The translations under genes and the position numbers were made by a program. From NCBI RefSeq assembly GCF_001921205.1, contig NZ_MSIE01000005.1:1-64000 (forward strand): a DNA stretch of 64,000 nt, written 5' to 3'. The stretch's first letter is position 1. The number at the start of each line of letters is the position of its first letter. A model generated the notes under the pieces. The model was not told the DNA's origin. It searched no databases and saw only the letters and a program-made list of their open reading frames with translations. Shown piece by piece: positions 61,801 through 64,000 of the stretch. Source of the DNA: Actinophytocola xanthii. Its GTDB lineage: Bacteria; Actinomycetota; Actinomycetes; Mycobacteriales; Pseudonocardiaceae.

Positions 61801-62667
61801 TCACCCCTTCACGGCGCCTTGCATGATCCCGGCCACGATCTGGCGGCCGAGCACGATGAAAACGATCAGGATCGGAATGGTCGCGAGCGTGGTCCCCGCC
61901 AGCACCAGCGAGTAGTCGATGTAGAACCCGCTCTGCAGCCGCTCCAGTGCGAGCTGAACCGTCGGGTTCTCCGCGTTCAGCACCACCAGCGGCCAGAGGA
62001 AGTCGTTCCAGGACGTCATGAACGTGAACATGCCGAGGAACGCCGCGGCCGGACGCACCGCCGGCAGGCACACGTGCCAGTAGACCCGGATCATCGAACA
62101 GCCGTCCACTCTGGCCGCCTCGATGAGCTCGTAGGGCACCACCTGCATCGTGTACTGACGCATCCAGAACACGCCGATCGCGGTCACCAGGTGCGGCACG
62201 ATCACCGCCTGCAGCTCACCGGCCCAGCCGAACTCCGCCATCGCCATGTACAGCGGGATGATCCCGAGCTGCGTCGGCACGGCCAGCGTCGCCACCACGA
62301 TCAGGAACAGGGTGTTCCGCCCGCGGAAACGCAGCTTGGCGAAGGCGAAACCGGCCAGCGTGGAGAACAGCACGGTGGTGAACGTGACGGTTCCGGAGAC
62401 GACCACGCTGTTGCCCAGCGCTCGCCAGAACGGCACCGAGTCGAACACGCGGCCCACGTTGGAGATGAAGTTCCCGCCGGGCAGCAACGGCGGGAGCTGC
62501 TCGGTCAGCATCGAACTGTCCCGGCTGGCCACGAGGAACGACCAGTAGAACGGGAAGATCGAGCCGAGCAGGAACGCGATCAGCAGCCCGTAGACCCAGA
62601 ACCGGGCCCGACGCACGCCGGCGGCGTCCACCGTGCGCCGCCGCACGGCCATCGACAGGGCGGTCAT
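61801..62667 (-). CDS. Sugar ABC transporter permease, MalG/CebG type
   Basis: The 288-residue product has six membrane helices and the EAA loop EAARVDGCSMIRVYWHVCLP (about 185-204) that contacts the ATPase. FVASRDSSMLTEQ-like text near the N-terminus and SWNDFLWPLVVLNAENPTVQLAL near the C-terminus are typical of CUT1 permease subunit 2. It overlaps the upstream permease by 4 bases. No ATPase gene is in the window; actinomycetes often use one shared MsiK for several CUT1 importers. Confidence 0.93.
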   Translation of the reverse strand: MTALSMAVRRRTVDAAGVRRARFWVYGLLIAFLLGSIFPFYWSFLVASRDSSMLTEQLPPLLPGGNFISNVGRVFDSVPFWRALGNSVVVSGTVTFTTVLFSTLAGFAFAKLRFRGRNTLFLIVVATLAVPTQLGIIPLYMAMAEFGWAGELQAVIVPHLVTAIGVFWMRQYTMQVVPYELIEAARVDGCSMIRVYWHVCLPAVRPAAAFLGMFTFMTSWNDFLWPLVVLNAENPTVQLALERLQSGFYIDYSLVLAGTTLATIPILIVFIVLGRQIVAGIMQGAVKG

Positions 62668-63677
62668 CGGGCACCGTCCTCAGCCACACCCGACGACGCG
62701 ATCCGCCGCGTCAGCAGGAAGTTCGCCACCGCGATCACGATGATGATCAGGAACAGCACCCAGGCGATCGCCGAGGCGTAGCCGAGGTTCTGGGTCTCGA
62801 ACGCGGTCTGGTACATGTACAGCGTGACCGTCTGGAACTGGCCGGACGATCCCCCGTTGTTCGAACCGGGCATGGCGTCGAACAGCTTGGGCTCGGTGAA
62901 GATCTGCAACCCGCCGATGGTCGAGGTGATCACGACGAAGATCAGCGTCGGCCGCAGCAGCGGCAGCGTGATGCTGAAGAACCGCCGCACCGCGCCCGCG
63001 CCGTCGATCACCGCGGCCTCGTGCATCTCGTTCGGGATCGCCTTCATCGCGGCAAGCACGATCAGCGCGTTGTAGCCGGTCCACCGCCAGTTCACCATAA
63101 CGGCGATGGCGACGTGGGAGGCGAACCGGTTGGCCTGCCAGTCGATCCGCTCGAAGCCGAGCATCTCGAGCACACCGTTCACCAGACCGTAGTTGGGCCC
63201 GAACAGGTTGGCGAAGATGATGCCGAGCGCCACGAGGCTCGCGACGTAGGGCAGCAGCACCCCGACCCGCCAGCCGGTCGGCGCGCGCAGCCGCGTGTTG
63301 AGCAGCGCGGCGATCGCGATCGCGACGATGATCTGCGGGATCGTCGAGAGCAGGAAGATGCTGATCGTGTTGACCAGCGCGTTCCAGAACTGCGCGTCGC
63401 CCAACAGCGTGACGTAGTTCGCGATGCCGACCCAGGTGCCCTCCAGGTCGAGCAGCTCGCGGTCGAACAGCGACAGGTAGGCCGTGTACAGCAGCGGGAA
63501 CAGGCCCACCACCCCGAACACGACGAAGAACGGCGCGACGTAGAGGTAGGGGGACCACTTCGCGTCGGCCACGCTCAACCGCTGCCGCCAGGTCAGCCGC
63601 GGTGCGTGTGGTGGGGGCGGGGCGGGCGCCGCCCTGCTGGGCGCCCGCTCCGCGTCCGTGTCGACCGAACTGGTCAT
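62664..63677 (-). CDS. Sugar ABC transporter permease, MalF/CebF type
   Basis: The 337-residue product (ATG 63677, overlapping the binding-protein stop in TGATG) has a basic/Pro-rich cytoplasmic N-terminus, then six membrane helices (YLYVAPFFVVFGVVGLFPLLY first) and the EAA loop EAAVIDGAGAVRRFFSITLPLL. The segment AFETQNLGYASAIAWVLFLIII is typical of the family. It is CUT1 permease subunit 1. The tight overlaps on both sides show one transcription unit. Confidence 0.93.
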   Translation of the reverse strand: MTSSVDTDAERAPSRAAPAPPPPHAPRLTWRQRLSVADAKWSPYLYVAPFFVVFGVVGLFPLLYTAYLSLFDRELLDLEGTWVGIANYVTLLGDAQFWNALVNTISIFLLSTIPQIIVAIAIAALLNTRLRAPTGWRVGVLLPYVASLVALGIIFANLFGPNYGLVNGVLEMLGFERIDWQANRFASHVAIAVMVNWRWTGYNALIVLAAMKAIPNEMHEAAVIDGAGAVRRFFSITLPLLRPTLIFVVITSTIGGLQIFTEPKLFDAMPGSNNGGSSGQFQTVTLYMYQTAFETQNLGYASAIAWVLFLIIIVIAVANFLLTRRIASSGVAEDGAR

Positions 63678-64000
63678 CAGCCGGCGATCCTCTTGGCGGC
63701 TTCCACCGCCTGCTCCCACCCGTCCTCAGGCGACTTGCCCTTCTCCACCGCCTGTAGTGCGGGACTCGTGGCGTTCTCCTGAATCTTGCCGTCGCCCGGG
63801 CCCTTGAACTGCGCCTTCTCCACCTTCTGCGCCTGCGCGGCGAACAGCGTGCCGACCTTCACGTTGCCGAAGTAGTCGTTGGTGAAGTCCAGCAGCTGGG
63901 GCTCCTCCAGGGCGTCCACCTGGCTGGGGAAGTTGCCGGTCTTCTGGAACGCCTTGATCTGCTGCTCCGGCGCGGTCAGCCACGCGGCCAGCTCGGCGGC
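63677..64000 (-). CDS. Sugar ABC transporter substrate-binding protein, C-terminal part
   Basis: Only the last about 107 residues are in the window; the gene continues past 64000. Visible text: AELAAWLTAPEQQIKAFQKT, NFPSQVDALEEPQLLDF, FAAQAQKVEKAQFKGPGDGKIQE and SPEDGWEQAVEAAKRIAG at the end. This is the C-terminal helical end of a CUT1 extracellular solute-binding protein (CebE-like). With the two permeases and GH1 enzyme it forms one sugar-use operon. The sugar bound is not shown by this piece. Confidence 0.9.
   Translation of the reverse strand, partial: AAELAAWLTAPEQQIKAFQKTGNFPSQVDALEEPQLLDFTNDYFGNVKVGTLFAAQAQKVEKAQFKGPGDGKIQENATSPALQAVEKGKSPEDGWEQAVEAAKRIAG

Overview
The window is very GC-rich double-stranded chromosomal DNA from an actinomycete. 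Many genes start with GTG, genes in a run often overlap by 4 bases (ATGA/GTGA), hupB has a long Ala/Lys-rich tail, and there are genes for coenzyme F420 (cofC), an actinobacterial DUF3515 protein, DUF3040 and a SigK/RskA pair. Gene order matches two separate Mycobacterium tuberculosis blocks as I remember them (ung-thiL-DUF3515-ddl-gpsA-cofC-ppk-mutT1-hupB-leuD-leuC-iclR-gltX, and dnaG-dgt-glyS-smtB-zur). A member of the Pseudonocardiaceae is my best guess, but the sequence alone does not prove it.

Layout. 1-5.6 kb: DAK2 protein (partial), rpmB, ung, a gamma-carbonic-anhydrase-like protein, an acetyltransferase, thiL, DUF3515 and ddl. 5.6-9.7 kb: a MocR regulator divergent from a flavin-binding PNPOx-like protein, a cysteine dioxygenase-like cupin, and sigK-rskA. 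9.7-19.1 kb: gpsA-plsC, cofC, ppk1, mutT1, hupB, leuCD and an IclR regulator. 19.1-22.2 kb: an unrecognised run of three membrane genes with a divergent small acidic protein. 22.2-25.5 kb: a secreted GH115 alpha-glucuronidase with two xylan-type operators. 25.6-30.7 kb: a methyltransferase, a carboxylate-amine ligase, tRNA-Glu/tRNA-Gln, a HAD phosphatase and gltX.

30.8-43.8 kb is a mixed accessory stretch: FAD monooxygenase, L-serine dehydratase, multi-pass membrane protein, DUF3040, a frameshifted pentapeptide-repeat gene, tRNA-Met/tRNA-Asn, an adenosine-deaminase-family gene, a secreted beta-propeller, TetR plus MMPL exporter, GNAT and trans-aconitate methyltransferase. 43.9-53.9 kb: dnaG with a small partner, an ECF41-type sigma factor facing its probable target (a carboxymuconolactone-decarboxylase-like gene with a good ECF41 promoter), a P450, a serpin, dgt, a YdcF protein and an AbiEi-like protein. 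54.0-57.3 kb is a decayed patch: a broken IS5-family element, hypothetical genes, and a response-regulator fragment cut at a second, solo IS end. 57.4-64.0 kb: glyS, smtB-zur, and a sugar ABC importer with a GH1 beta-glucosidase (cellobiose/cello-oligosaccharide style).

Themes that connect genes: plant-polysaccharide use (GH115; ABC-GH1), two ECF sigma circuits (sigK with its anti-sigma; ECF41 with a C-terminal SnoaL-like domain), zinc sensing (smtB-zur), and core DNA/RNA metabolism. The most interesting unexplained items are the three-gene membrane system at 19.1-21.7 kb, the intracellular-type serpin, the ECF41 promoter, and the MocR direct repeats.
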